Assembly: GCA_036396795.1 (NCBI GenBank)
Contig: DASWKF010000085.1
Span: 1-64,000, forward strand
Direction of reading: 5' to 3'
From: JAHEEM01 sp036396795
GTDB lineage: Bacteria; Pseudomonadota; Gammaproteobacteria; Steroidobacterales; Rariloculaceae
Length of the DNA: 64,000 bases
The notes beneath the pieces were generated by a model, which saw only the letters and a list, made by a program, of their open reading frames with translations, did not search any database and was not told the origin of the DNA. Positions 54,535 through 63,897 of this stretch are shown here, piece by piece (within the stretch, counting starts at the first letter, position 1; every line of letters begins with the position of its first letter). A program made the translations under genes and the position numbers.

Positions 54535-56016
54535 ATGAACAATTGGCGACTTCTCGAGGTCCTCGCCGCGCATTGGCTCGGTCTCATGCTGCTCGGCGCG
54601 CCAGCGCAGGCCGAGCTGCTGCAACCCGGCGATGCAAGATTGCGCCACGACATTCAGTTGCTCGCGGACGCCGGCATCATCGATGCGCCCGTCACGGGTT
54701 GGCCGCTGTTTCTCACCGGAGTACGGATGGACCGCGCGGACCGCGACGGCCTGGATCCGGCGATGCTGGCCGCGCTGAACCGCATCTTTCCTGCTCGAGA
54801 GCCGCATGAGTCCGTGCGCCTGCAAGTGTTCGTGGGCGCCGGCGATCAGCCCCAAGGCTTGCGCGATTTCAACGACGTGCTGCGGGAAGAAGGCAAGCTC
54901 GGGGCGCGGTTCGCCTGGGAGGGCGGGCGCTTCGCCCTCGATCTTCAAGCCTCCTGGGTGTCCGATCCCGCCGATGGCCGGGAATCCCGGCTCGACGGCT
55001 CCTATGCCGGCGTTGCGCTCGGCAACTGGTTCGTCGCCGCGAGCGCTACCGAGCGCTGGTGGAGCCCGGGCTGGGAAAGCAGCCTGGCACTATCGAACAA
55101 TGCCCGTCCGATCCCTGCGATCAGCGTGCAGCGCCGTGAAGCCCGGCCGACGTCGATCCGCTGGCTGCGCTGGCTCGGACCTTGGACGACGCAGGTCATG
55201 ATCGGCCAGCTCGAGTCCGAGCGCGACGTTCCGGACGCGCGTTTCTTCGGCTGGCGCTTCGGCTTTCGCCCGACGCCCAAGCTCGAGATCGGCCTGACTC
55301 GAACCGCGCAATGGTGCGGCGAAGGGCGTCCCTGCGACTTCGGCACCTTCGCCGATCTGTTGCTCGGCAAGGACAACCGCGGCCAGAACGTCTCCAGCGA
55401 AGAAGAGCCCGGCAACCAGCTCGCCGGCTGGGATCTGCGCTATTCTTTCAACGCCTTGAGCCGCCCCTGGGCGTTCTACACGCAGTGGATCGGCGAGGAC
55501 GAGCAGAACGGCCTGCCGAGCGCGCACCTCGCCACGTTGGGGCTCGAGACCTGGCGCAGCCTGGAATCCTTGGGCGGCAGCTACCGCGCGCATTTCGAGT
55601 ACAGCGAGACGACCTGCAGCGCGATCACCGACAGCGATCCGAACTTCGGCTGCGCCTACAACCACGGCATTTACCGCGACGGCTACCGCTACCGCGGGCG
55701 CGCAATCGGCCACACGATCGACGGCGACGGCGTCATGGCCTCGCTCGGCGGCCTCTGGGTGACGGAAGCCGGGCACACCTGGCAACTGCAGCTGCGCCGC
55801 ATCGAGATCAACCGCAGCGATCATCCCCGCAACAGCGTCTCGCCGGTGCGCCAGGAGCGTTACGGCCTGGAGTTTCTTCACGTGCATCGCTTCGCGGCCG
55901 GGGAGCTCACGCTCGGCTTGAGCGCCGAAAGCCGCGAGCTCGTGGTCGGCGGCGAAGAGAGCGACGAGACCCGCGCTTTCGTCGAGTGGCGCTGGCTCCT
56001 CAGCGGCGGCTACTGA
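54535..56016 (+). CDS. Wzi-family capsule assembly outer-membrane protein
   Basis: 493-residue protein with a signal peptide (about residues 1-27, ending APAQAEL) and repeated amphipathic strands. The family hallmark is ASATERWWSPGWESSLALSN, followed by NARPIPAISVQR; GWRFGFRPTPKLEIGLTRTAQW and an outer-membrane-type C-terminus follow. Wzi anchors capsule or exopolysaccharide at the surface. No capsule or exopolysaccharide biosynthesis genes are adjacent; it follows the TonB receptor after 73 nt. Confidence 0.87.
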   Translation: MNNWRLLEVLAAHWLGLMLLGAPAQAELLQPGDARLRHDIQLLADAGIIDAPVTGWPLFLTGVRMDRADRDGLDPAMLAALNRIFPAREPHESVRLQVFVGAGDQPQGLRDFNDVLREEGKLGARFAWEGGRFALDLQASWVSDPADGRESRLDGSYAGVALGNWFVAASATERWWSPGWESSLALSNNARPIPAISVQRREARPTSIRWLRWLGPWTTQVMIGQLESERDVPDARFFGWRFGFRPTPKLEIGLTRTAQWCGEGRPCDFGTFADLLLGKDNRGQNVSSEEEPGNQLAGWDLRYSFNALSRPWAFYTQWIGEDEQNGLPSAHLATLGLETWRSLESLGGSYRAHFEYSETTCSAITDSDPNFGCAYNHGIYRDGYRYRGRAIGHTIDGDGVMASLGGLWVTEAGHTWQLQLRRIEINRSDHPRNSVSPVRQERYGLEFLHVHRFAAGELTLGLSAESRELVVGGEESDETRAFVEWRWLLSGGY

Positions 56017-56160
56017 CAGTACCGGACCGTACGCGCGTCCGCCGGCATGGGGGCGTGACGGCGGGGACATTGGTGCTCGAAGGAGTTTGCCCCTCGCCTG
56101 AGAGGGCCTACACCCTCGCTCCCGCGTCCCTTCGGCTGCAGTACCAGCGTTGGGGCCGGG

Positions 56161-59100
56161 TTACGCCGTCGTCGACAAACGCCGCCAGGGCCGGCGCGGC
56201 GCCGCCACCGCGTCGAGCTGCGCGTAAGCCTCGGCGCGCTCGGCAGGCCCGAGATCGACGAGGCATTCGCGGCGGCCGGCAACGCTGCTGACCACGGGCA
56301 CGCCACCACGAAACACGACCCGATGCCCGTAGACCGAGGCCACCCGGCCGCCCGGAGTCAAGATTCCGGCGAGGTTCAAGGGGTCGGCCGCGGCCAGCAC
56401 CACCCAATCGCGACCATCCCGATCCCGACGCGAGCGACGAAGCGCCGCCACGGCCTCGGCGAGCGCGAACTGCTCGCCCCCCAGCCCGGCGACGAAGCGG
56501 CCGCCGCGAATCTCGCCGCGCGCCTCCCAAGCCCGGTAGCAGGCCAGAAGCTGCCGCCAGCTCGGCAGGTGCTGCTCGCGCTCCAACGCTCGCCGGCAGA
56601 CGACCCCGTAGCGGCGCAACAGGCTGCGTGCGGCATGCTCGATCGCAGCCGCGCCCGGGCTTTCGGCGTCTGCCGCGACCGGCACCAATGCCCAACGGCC
56701 CGCGGTATCGAGATCCGGCCCCCGCCGACGAGCGCGGCCGTGAAAGCCGCGTCTTCGGCTCGAGGGCGTCACCAGCGTCCGCAAGCCGCTGTAGGAATCG
56801 GAGGTGACTGCGCCATATGCGGCCAGCTCCCCCAGGGCCTCCTCGACTTGCACCCGCAGCATGCCGGTCAGCTGGACGAGCTCGAGGAAAAACGACGCAC
56901 CCCGCTCGACGAGCGTGTCGGCGACGCGATGCGCGAGCGCGCTGAGCTCGGCCGCTCGCAACGCCCGCGGCCCGAGCAGCGGCAGCCAATGCACGAGCGT
57001 CTCCCGCGGCAGCACTGCGACCGGCGAAGCGCGCAGCATGCGTTTCGGCGACGATGCCTGCGGCGCGCGCGGGTGCAGCCACATGACCGCGCCACTCGCC
57101 GTAAGCTGATCCAGATACTCGGCCGCATAGTCGTCGAGCCGCGCCGGAAGGATCTCCTGCTCCCAGGCGATCGCCGGCAAGCCCAGGCCCTGCAACTCGT
57201 TGAGCACCGCCGCGGCCGCCTCGATTCCGCGCCTGCGGTGACGCCCGAGCCCCTGCCACTCGAACAGAAACTGCTGATACTCGGCCACGCTGACCGGCTC
57301 GATCTCGCGGCGCAGCCGCGTCAGGGTCTTGCGGTGAATGCGGGCGAGCAGGCCGCGCTCGCACCATTCGGGATCGTCGCGGTCGCCGCCGCCTTGAGGA
57401 GACGCGAAGCGGCCGCGCATTGCGTAACCTTCGGTCTCCAACGCCGCCAGCGCCAGGTTCGCCGCAGTGTCCGCGACGCCCAGCGCCGCCGCCAGCGCCA
57501 CGGCCGTGACGGGTCCGAGGGCCGCGAGGCGGCCGCGCAGGAGCTCGCGTACGGCGCCCTCGGCGTCGGTCACCTCGGTAGGGAGCACCACCGGCTGCGG
57601 CTCGGCAACGGCTGTAGGATGCACGAGCCTGAGCTCCGCGTAGCGTTCCGCCGCGACCCAGAGCACGGCGCCGGCCGGCGTGCGCAGGCGCACCGCGCGA
57701 CCCTCGGCGGCGAGCTCCTCGTACCAGCTCGACCAGCTCCGCAGCACGCCGTCGGTGGCGTGGCCGTAGCGGCCTTCCGGCTCGGTAACGAAGCCGAGGC
57801 CGGTCAGCGCATCGTGGAGCTCGTGACGGTCACGCGGCGCGGGCCAGGCCTCCGCGCGCACGGCTTCAATCGCGAGCGGGTCCAGCCGGCCCAGCTCCGA
57901 GGCCTGCTCGACGCTCAAGTAGCGACGTGCCTCGACCGCCAAGGTGCGGCGCTCTTCCGCGGGCGCATCGTCGAGGAAGGCATACGGTTTCGCGCAGAGC
58001 ACTTCCTGCGCCAGCGGCGACGGGCTCGTCAACTCGCGGCAATGAATCCGAATCCGGCCGTCCTCGATGCCGCCGATCAGCCGCTCGAGCCCCTCGACGT
58101 CCATGACGCCGTACAAGCAGTCGCGCATGGTCTGTTGCACCAACGGGTGCTCGGGAATCTCTCGCTCCCCAGGAAGGTTCTCCGCGCAGGCGAGCTGATC
58201 GGGGAACACCGTCGCCAGCAGGTCCTCGGCGTCGGCGCGCTGGAAAGTCGCCGGGGCGCGCTTGCCGTTGCGAAAGCGCCTCACGCCCAGCGCGATGGAT
58301 GCGTTCCAGCGCCAATGACCTGGAAACACGGGCGCCGCCAGCACCGCCTGCTCGAGCACGCCGCGAAGCGTGCGGCTCGAAAGATAGGCCGCGACCTCCT
58401 CGAGCGGAAAGCTGTGTACTGCGCCGAGCGAGATGACGATCGCGTCTTCGAGCGCGGCCGCCTGCAGCTCGAAGTTGAAGCGCCGGCAAAAGCGCTTGCG
58501 CAGAGCGAGGCCCCAGGCGCGATTGAGCCGCGAGCCGTAGGGTGAATGGATCACCAGGTGGGCGTCGCCGGTCTCGTCGAAGAAGCGCTCGAATATCAGC
58601 TCTCCGGCCGTCGGCAGGCGCCCGAGCGCGGCGCGCGCGCCGGCGAGATAGTCGACGAATTGCTGCGCGGCGCTCGCCGACAGCTTAAGCTCGGTCTGGA
58701 GCTTCTCGGCCACAGCCCGCGGCTCCGTCACGCTCAGCGCCGTATCGAGTGTCTCGCGCAACCGAGCGACGGCCGCCGACAGCTCGTCCGAGCGGCCCGG
58801 CGCCTCGCCGAACCAGAACGGGATCGTCGGCGGCTGCCCCTTGGCGTCCTTGACATAGACCTTGCCGGGCTCGATCCGAGCGATCCGGTAGGACGCATTG
58901 CCGAGCTGAAAAATGTCTCCGGGCAGGCTCTCGAAGGCGAAGTCCTCGTTGAGCGTGCCGACGAAGAGCTCGTTGGGAACCAGAACGACGTCGTAGTCGA
59001 ACTGATCGGGTATCGCACCGCCGTTGGTCACCGCCGTCAAGCGGGCATTCCTGCGCGGGCGGAGCACGTCGTTGACGCGGTCGAGATGCAAGTACGCGCC

Positions 59101-60489
59101 GCGTCGCCCGCGCTGCGTGCTGTAGCCCTCGGCGAGCATCTTCACCACGGCGCGAAAATCTTTGTCGGAAAGATCCGCGTAAGGCGCGCTGCGGAGCACG
59201 CTGCGATAGAGCACGCCGACCTCGACGGCCTCTCGCATGCTGACCTCGGCGACGATCTGCTGCGCCAGCACGTCGAGCGGCTGCCGGCAGAGCTCGACGC
59301 TCTCGAGCTCACCCGCATCGACGCTCTTTAACAGCGCCACCGCCTCGACGAGCTCGTCCCGCGACAGCGGGAACAGCCGCCCTTTCGGCAGGCGATCGAT
59401 GCCGTGCCCGGATCGCCCGACTCGCTGAATGAAGACGCTCATCGCACGCGGCGACCCGAGCTGGCAAACGAGATCGACGTCGCCGATGTCGATGCCGAGC
59501 TCCAGCGACGCCGTCGCCACGAGCGCCTTGAGGCGTCCCGCCTTGAGCGCCTCCTCGGCCTTCAAGCGGTGCTCCTTGGCGAGACTGCCGTGGTGCGCCG
59601 TGACCCGGTCCGGCCCGCAACGATCGGCGAGATGCCTCGCGACGCGCTCGGCCATGCGGCGCGTGTTGACGAAGATCAGTGTCGTTCGATGGGCGGCGAC
59701 GAGCTCCGCCAATCGGTCATAGATCTCGACCCAGACCTCGTTCGCCATCACCGCCTCGAGCGGCGACGACGGCAGCTCGATCGCAAGATCGCGGTCGCGC
59801 CGGTGGCCGGCATCTATGATGCGGCAGTCCGCAGCCTCCGTGCCGACCAGGAACCGCGCCATCAGCTCGATCGGCTTGATCGTCGCCGAAATGCCGACGC
59901 GCGTCGGCGGCCGCTCGCAGAGATCGCCGAGCCGCTCCAAGGACAGCGCCAGATGCGCGCCTCGCTTGTTCGTCGCGACCGCATGAATCTCGTCGACGAT
60001 CACGGTCGCGACACTGCGCAGCATCTCGCGGCCGGAGACCGACGTGAGCAGAATGTACAAGGACTCGGGCGTCGTTACGAGGATGTGCGGCGGGCGATTG
60101 CGCATGCGCGCGCGTTCGCTCTGCGGCGTGTCGCCCGTGCGCAGCCAGGCGCGTATCGGCGCATCGGGATAACCGCCTTCGAGAAGCTGATCGCGAATCC
60201 CCGCCAACGGCAGCTGTAGATTCTTCTGGACATCGTTCGACAGGGCCTTCAGCGGCGATACATAGAGCACGCGAGTCCGATCGTCGAGGCCGCGCTCCAC
60301 GGACTCCTTGACGAGACCGTCGATCACTGCGAGAAACGCCGCCAGGGTCTTGCCCGAGCCCGTAGGCGCCGAGATCAGCGTGTCGCTGCCCTCGGCAACG
60401 GCCGCCCAGGCTTGTTTCTGCACTTCGGTCGCGGCCTCGAACTGTCGTTCGAACCAAGCCGCCACGGCGGGATGAAAGCTTGCGCTCAT
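56161..60489 (-). CDS. lhr: Lhr-type large DEAD/H helicase
   Basis: 1442-residue superfamily 2 helicase. Walker A is TLISAPTGSGKTLAA near residue 38-52, motif II is VDEIHAV, motif III VGISATI, and VFIQRVGRSGHG is motif VI. The winged-helix and C-terminal Lhr domains follow and make up the remaining two-thirds. Family members unwind RNA-DNA hybrids and take part in repair. The ATG at 60489 precedes ASFHPAVAAWFERQF; the longer frame overlaps the divergent P-loop gene. Full length (E. coli Lhr is about 1540) indicates an intact gene. Confidence 0.94.
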   Translation of the reverse strand: MSASFHPAVAAWFERQFEAATEVQKQAWAAVAEGSDTLISAPTGSGKTLAAFLAVIDGLVKESVERGLDDRTRVLYVSPLKALSNDVQKNLQLPLAGIRDQLLEGGYPDAPIRAWLRTGDTPQSERARMRNRPPHILVTTPESLYILLTSVSGREMLRSVATVIVDEIHAVATNKRGAHLALSLERLGDLCERPPTRVGISATIKPIELMARFLVGTEAADCRIIDAGHRRDRDLAIELPSSPLEAVMANEVWVEIYDRLAELVAAHRTTLIFVNTRRMAERVARHLADRCGPDRVTAHHGSLAKEHRLKAEEALKAGRLKALVATASLELGIDIGDVDLVCQLGSPRAMSVFIQRVGRSGHGIDRLPKGRLFPLSRDELVEAVALLKSVDAGELESVELCRQPLDVLAQQIVAEVSMREAVEVGVLYRSVLRSAPYADLSDKDFRAVVKMLAEGYSTQRGRRGAYLHLDRVNDVLRPRRNARLTAVTNGGAIPDQFDYDVVLVPNELFVGTLNEDFAFESLPGDIFQLGNASYRIARIEPGKVYVKDAKGQPPTIPFWFGEAPGRSDELSAAVARLRETLDTALSVTEPRAVAEKLQTELKLSASAAQQFVDYLAGARAALGRLPTAGELIFERFFDETGDAHLVIHSPYGSRLNRAWGLALRKRFCRRFNFELQAAALEDAIVISLGAVHSFPLEEVAAYLSSRTLRGVLEQAVLAAPVFPGHWRWNASIALGVRRFRNGKRAPATFQRADAEDLLATVFPDQLACAENLPGEREIPEHPLVQQTMRDCLYGVMDVEGLERLIGGIEDGRIRIHCRELTSPSPLAQEVLCAKPYAFLDDAPAEERRTLAVEARRYLSVEQASELGRLDPLAIEAVRAEAWPAPRDRHELHDALTGLGFVTEPEGRYGHATDGVLRSWSSWYEELAAEGRAVRLRTPAGAVLWVAAERYAELRLVHPTAVAEPQPVVLPTEVTDAEGAVRELLRGRLAALGPVTAVALAAALGVADTAANLALAALETEGYAMRGRFASPQGGGDRDDPEWCERGLLARIHRKTLTRLRREIEPVSVAEYQQFLFEWQGLGRHRRRGIEAAAAVLNELQGLGLPAIAWEQEILPARLDDYAAEYLDQLTASGAVMWLHPRAPQASSPKRMLRASPVAVLPRETLVHWLPLLGPRALRAAELSALAHRVADTLVERGASFFLELVQLTGMLRVQVEEALGELAAYGAVTSDSYSGLRTLVTPSSRRRGFHGRARRRGPDLDTAGRWALVPVAADAESPGAAAIEHAARSLLRRYGVVCRRALEREQHLPSWRQLLACYRAWEARGEIRGGRFVAGLGGEQFALAEAVAALRRSRRDRDGRDWVVLAAADPLNLAGILTPGGRVASVYGHRVVFRGGVPVVSSVAGRRECLVDLGPAERAEAYAQLDAVAAPRRPWRRLSTTA

Positions 60490-60573
60490 GGACGGAGCAT
60501 ACGCAAAAACAGTCATAACGCCAGCAGCCTCCGCCATACGGAATACTGAGGTAGGTTCCGGCCGCCGGCGCCG

Positions 60574-60579
60574 TATAAT
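60574..60579 (+). promoter_or_regulatory. -10 box for the P-loop gene
   Basis: A perfect TATAAT lies 28 nt before the ATG of the P-loop gene, but no good -35 is present at 16-18 nt, so the promoter may need an activator or be of the short-leader type. Confidence 0.5.
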
Positions 60580-60607
60580 CGGGCCATTTTTGAGGCCGGG
60601 CGCAATC

Positions 60608-61441
60608 ATGAAGATGAGCCGCAGTGAGTTTCTGGACTGGCCCAACAAGGCGGTTACCTTGCTGGGAATGTCCGGCGTGGGGAAAACCACGCTGGCCAAC
60701 AAGCTGCCAAAGTCCAAATGGTTTCACTATTCCGGCGACTACAGAATCGGCACCAAGTACCTCGCGGAGCCCATTCTGGACAACATCAAGCGTCAGGCCA
60801 TGCAGATCGGCTTCCTGCGCGACTTGCTGCGCAGCGACTCGATCTACATCGCCAGCAATATCACGGTCCACAATCTCGCGCCTATCGCGACTTTTCTCGG
60901 CAAGATCGGCCGCCGCGATCTCGAGGGCTCGAGCGTCGACGAATTCAAGCAGCGCCAGCGACTGCACCGCGAGGCCGAGATCGGCGCGATGAAGGACGTC
61001 GAGCAGTTCATCGACAAGGCGCAGCAGATCTACGGTTACGAGCACTTCGTCAACGACGCCGGTGGCAGCATCGTCGAGCTCGACGACCAAGCGGTCTCGG
61101 TGCTCGCCGACAATACGCTGATCCTCTACCTTCGAGCCGACTCCACGATGGAGCAAACGATGATTCAGCGGGCTGAAGACCACCCCAAACCGATGTACTA
61201 TCACGAGAAGTTCCTCGACGAGCAGCTCGCGCTGTATCTGCAGGAACGGCGGCTGCGAAGCACCGACGAGATCGTCCCCGACGATTTCGTGCGTTGGATC
61301 TTTCCGCGGCTGCTCGAGCATCGGCGGCCGTTGTATCAGGCCCTCGCCGATGAGCACGGCTACACCGTCGACGCGCGCGCCGCTGAAAGCATCGAAACGG
61401 AGGCGGAATTCCTCGAGCTCGTCGGCCGGGCCTTGGGCTGA
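60608..61441 (+). CDS. P-loop ATPase of unknown function
   Basis: 277-residue protein with Walker A GMSGVGKTTLANKLPKSKW (residues 20-38), typical of small P-loop kinases. Later segments include HYSGDYRIGTKYL, a charged helix with RDLEGSSVDEFKQRQ, LYLRADSTMEQ and an acidic C-terminus. No membrane segment or signal is seen. I recognise the nucleotide-binding fold but not the substrate; a kinase of the shikimate- or gluconate-kinase-like type is one possibility. It is divergent from lhr, 118 nt away, and convergent with the rhomboid gene. Confidence 0.78.
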   Translation: MKMSRSEFLDWPNKAVTLLGMSGVGKTTLANKLPKSKWFHYSGDYRIGTKYLAEPILDNIKRQAMQIGFLRDLLRSDSIYIASNITVHNLAPIATFLGKIGRRDLEGSSVDEFKQRQRLHREAEIGAMKDVEQFIDKAQQIYGYEHFVNDAGGSIVELDDQAVSVLADNTLILYLRADSTMEQTMIQRAEDHPKPMYYHEKFLDEQLALYLQERRLRSTDEIVPDDFVRWIFPRLLEHRRPLYQALADEHGYTVDARAAESIETEAEFLELVGRALG

Positions 61442-61455
61442 CGGGCGCCGCGCCT

Positions 61456-62379
61456 TCAGCCGGCTGCGAGCGCCCAGACCCAGGCACCGATCAGGATCGC
61501 CGCGGCCAGGCCCGCTGAGGCTCGCTGCGCGCCCGCGCGCCTCGGCAGATCGCCGCCGGCGAGCAGGGCGCCTATACTCAAGCCCGCGAGAAACCCCGTC
61601 AAGTGCGCCATGATGTCGACTTGGCCGTCCACGCCGCCGCCGGTGCCGAGGAAGGCCAACAAGCCCAGTGCCGCCGTCAACGGCGCCACGCGCCGCTTCC
61701 AATGCGTGCGCCGAAAGAAGCCGCGGCGCCAGGTGTAGGCCGCGAGCAGCCCAAGCGCCGCGAATACGGCCGTCGACGCGCCGACGGCGCGATGCCCGGC
61801 AGGCTGGATCAGCGCATTGAGCGCGTTGCCGAGCATCCCTCCGGCGAGTATGCACAGCCACGCCAGCCCGTTCCCGAGGTAGCGTCCGGCATAGAGTCCG
61901 AAGAATCCGCCGAAAACGAGATTCGAGGCGAGATGCGCCGCGTCGACGTGCAGAGTCAGCGCCGTCACGGTGCGCCACCATTCGCCGGCGAGCACGCGAT
62001 CCACGTCCAAGCGCCCCGACGCGACCCAAGGGGCACCGAACAGCTGCTGGTTCGCGGCGATCGCGGCCATGAGCACGACGGCTGCGTAACCCGCGACACC
62101 GGCCCAGCCGCGGTCCACCTCGGCGAGACGAACGGGTCCATGTCGCGGATCGAGCCGCGACTCGGCTCGATAGGACTCTAGCTCCTCGCTGGCTTGGGCG
62201 GCGTTCTCGGCCGGCACGCTGAGCTGCCAGCGGCTTTCGAGCTGCGTCAGCTGATGCTCGATGCCCAGAGCGCGCAGCACGAAGCTCGCTTCCTCGGCCT
62301 GCTTGACGCTGCGCCCTTCGAGCACCACCACCCACGTCCGGGGAGCGGCCTGCCATTTCACGCCTTTTTGCTCCGACAT
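61456..62379 (-). CDS. Rhomboid intramembrane serine protease
   Basis: 307-residue protein. A soluble N-terminal domain of about 75 residues resembles the cytoplasmic GlpG-type extension in position, followed by at least six hydrophobic segments. The catalytic Ser is in GASTAVFAALG and the His in AHLTGFLAGLSIG, giving the Ser-His dyad inside the membrane. The usual GASGAV pattern is slightly altered to GASTAV. Substrate unknown. It is divergent from the MGMT gene across 58 nt that hold a TCGAC-N6-GTCGA palindrome. Confidence 0.88.
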   Translation of the reverse strand: MSEQKGVKWQAAPRTWVVVLEGRSVKQAEEASFVLRALGIEHQLTQLESRWQLSVPAENAAQASEELESYRAESRLDPRHGPVRLAEVDRGWAGVAGYAAVVLMAAIAANQQLFGAPWVASGRLDVDRVLAGEWWRTVTALTLHVDAAHLASNLVFGGFFGLYAGRYLGNGLAWLCILAGGMLGNALNALIQPAGHRAVGASTAVFAALGLLAAYTWRRGFFRRTHWKRRVAPLTAALGLLAFLGTGGGVDGQVDIMAHLTGFLAGLSIGALLAGGDLPRRAGAQRASAGLAAAILIGAWVWALAAG

Positions 62380-62385
62380 ATCCGG

Positions 62386-62401
62386 TCGACTATATTGTCG
62401 A
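62386..62401. promoter_or_regulatory. Palindrome between rhomboid and MGMT genes
   Basis: TCGAC-TATATT-GTCGA is a perfect 5-bp inverted repeat with a 6-nt centre that is itself a TATATT -10-like box. It lies between the divergent starts and could be an operator. It does not match the LexA CTGT-N8-ACAG consensus. Confidence 0.45.
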
Positions 62402-62437
62402 GGCCATCGCTCCGCGCGAGAATCCAGAGGATACGCA

Positions 62438-62914
62438 ATGCTCCGCGCCCACGCTTACGACGAACTCGATACTTCGCTCGGCGTGATCTCATTCGCCGTC
62501 GATCGAGCCGGGCGGCTCAAGCGGTTGGACTTCGGCCGCGCGACGGCGCCCTGTTCGCCGACGCTGCCCGAGCTGCGCCGCTTCAGCGACCAGCTCGCGG
62601 AATATTTCGCCGGCTCACGCACGGCTTTCGACATCGAGCTTGCCCCGGACGGAACGCCGTTTCAACTCGAAGTCTGGCGGGCGCTGAGCCTGATCCCCTT
62701 TGGACGGACGGCAAGCTACGCGGAGATCGCCAGGCGCGTGGGCAAGCCCGGAGCCGCCCGCGCCGTCGGCCAAGCGAACGGCGCCAATCCGATCCCGATC
62801 GTCATTCCCTGCCATCGCGTCATCGCCGCCGACGGCACTCTCGGCGGGTTCTCCAGCGGGCTCGGCATCAAACGCAAGTTGTTGGCGCTCGAGCAGATTT
62901 CGCTTGCCGCCTGA
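62438..62914 (+). CDS. Methylated-DNA--protein-cysteine methyltransferase
   Basis: 158-residue single-use DNA repair protein that removes O6-alkyl groups from guanine. The active site is IVIPCHRVIAADG with the acceptor Cys. FQLEVWRALSLIPFGRTASYAEIA carries the helix-turn-helix and Tyr, and ARAVGQANGANP the arginine finger. It is the standard Ogt type, with no Ada N-terminal domain. The ATG follows a palindrome at 62386-62401. The zinc-ribbon gene follows after 8 nt. Confidence 0.95.
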   Translation: MLRAHAYDELDTSLGVISFAVDRAGRLKRLDFGRATAPCSPTLPELRRFSDQLAEYFAGSRTAFDIELAPDGTPFQLEVWRALSLIPFGRTASYAEIARRVGKPGAARAVGQANGANPIPIVIPCHRVIAADGTLGGFSSGLGIKRKLLALEQISLAA

Positions 62915-62922
62915 ACGAGCTC

Positions 62923-63312
62923 ATGCATTCTCTGCGCTGTTACCGTTGCGGTGCTTCTCTCGCAAAGTATTCGCTGCCTTTGAGCCGGCACGACCGTTGC
63001 CCGGAATGCGCGGCGGATCTGCGTGCCTGCCGCATGTGCGCGTCGTACGATCCACGGCTGCTGAAGGCGTGCGCCGAGGACGCGGCGGAGGAAGTGCACG
63101 ACAAGGTCAAGGCCAATTTCTGTGAATACTTCATCGCGAGCGAAGCCGCGTTCGCGCCCGGCCGCATGAGCGCCCACCGGGAAGCCGAGGCTGCGCTCAA
63201 GTCGCTGTTCAAAGACAGCCGGAGCGGGGCGCCGGGATCGAGCGAGGACGAGGCCGCGCGCTCCGCCGACTGCGAGGCCTTGAGACGAGCCGAATCGTTG
63301 TTCAAGGACTAG
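62923..63312 (+). CDS. Hypothetical zinc-ribbon protein
   Basis: 129-residue protein with cysteine pairs Cys6-x2-Cys9 (CYRC), Cys26-x2-Cys29 (CPEC) and Cys36-x2-Cys39 (CRMC), plus Cys50 and Cys67, which fit one or two zinc sites in the first half. The second half is Ala- and charge-rich. I do not recognise its family. It starts 8 nt after the MGMT gene and ends exactly where the EipA-like gene begins, so they form one unit. Confidence 0.75.
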   Translation: MHSLRCYRCGASLAKYSLPLSRHDRCPECAADLRACRMCASYDPRLLKACAEDAAEEVHDKVKANFCEYFIASEAAFAPGRMSAHREAEAALKSLFKDSRSGAPGSSEDEAARSADCEALRRAESLFKD

Positions 63313-63897
63313 ATGCGCACCACTCTTCAAGCCACGTTGCTGTGCGTTTCGATTGCGGTCTCGGCCTGCGCCAGCCAGCCCAGCTCGACGGCGACGAGCC
63401 GGCCGCGAGCCTCGGAGCCCTATCAACAGGACAGCATATTGCGCGAAGCCGAGAGCTTCTTCGGCCGCGGAGCGCAAGGCGTCGCCGACATCGTCAACCG
63501 TGTTTTCACGGACAACGGCCCCCCCGACGCCTACATCAAGGGCGAGGAGGGCGGCGGGGCCGTAGGCCTGGGGCTGCGCTACGGCCACGGCACGCTCTAC
63601 TTGCGGGACGGCACGACGTCGAAAGTCTATTGGCGCGGTCCTTCGGTTGGGCTGGACATCGGCGGCAGCGCGGCCAAGACATTCGTGCTGATCTACAACC
63701 TCGCGAGCGTGGAGGAGATTTTTCAGCGCTTCGGCGGTGTCGAGGGCAGCCTCTATTACATCGGCGGTGTCGGCGTCAACTACAACCGCCAGCAGGACTT
63801 GATTCTCGCGCCGGTGCGATTCGGCGTCGGCTGGCGGCAAGGCGTCAGCGTCGGTTATCTGCACATGTCGCCCGAGCGCTCATGGATTCCGTTCTAG
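63313..63897 (+). CDS. EipA/DUF1134-like envelope lipoprotein
   Basis: 194-residue protein whose signal peptide ends in the lipobox SACASQPSS. The DUF1134 core follows, including GEEGGGAVGLGLRYGHGTLY, GPSVGLDIGGSAAKTFVLIYN and a YYIGGVGVNYN segment. EipA of Brucella is required for cell-envelope integrity; by analogy this may also act in the periplasm. It starts at the base after the zinc-ribbon stop and overlaps the next lipoprotein start by 16 nt. Confidence 0.86.
   Translation: MRTTLQATLLCVSIAVSACASQPSSTATSRPRASEPYQQDSILREAESFFGRGAQGVADIVNRVFTDNGPPDAYIKGEEGGGAVGLGLRYGHGTLYLRDGTTSKVYWRGPSVGLDIGGSAAKTFVLIYNLASVEEIFQRFGGVEGSLYYIGGVGVNYNRQQDLILAPVRFGVGWRQGVSVGYLHMSPERSWIPF

Noticed and set aside
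56071..56160. Possible TPP riboswitch on the plus strand (CCTGAGAG, ACACCC, TACCAGCG)
   Set aside because: The essential GAACCTGAT-type segment is missing and no plus-strand gene follows; the minus-strand glycine-like reading is slightly better but also weak.
59717..62356. Very long open frame (879 codons) on the minus strand across lhr, the P-loop gene and the rhomboid gene
   Set aside because: It crosses three genes with clear families in other frames and shows only low-complexity Arg/Ala/Gly-rich sequence, as expected from a high-GC shadow frame.
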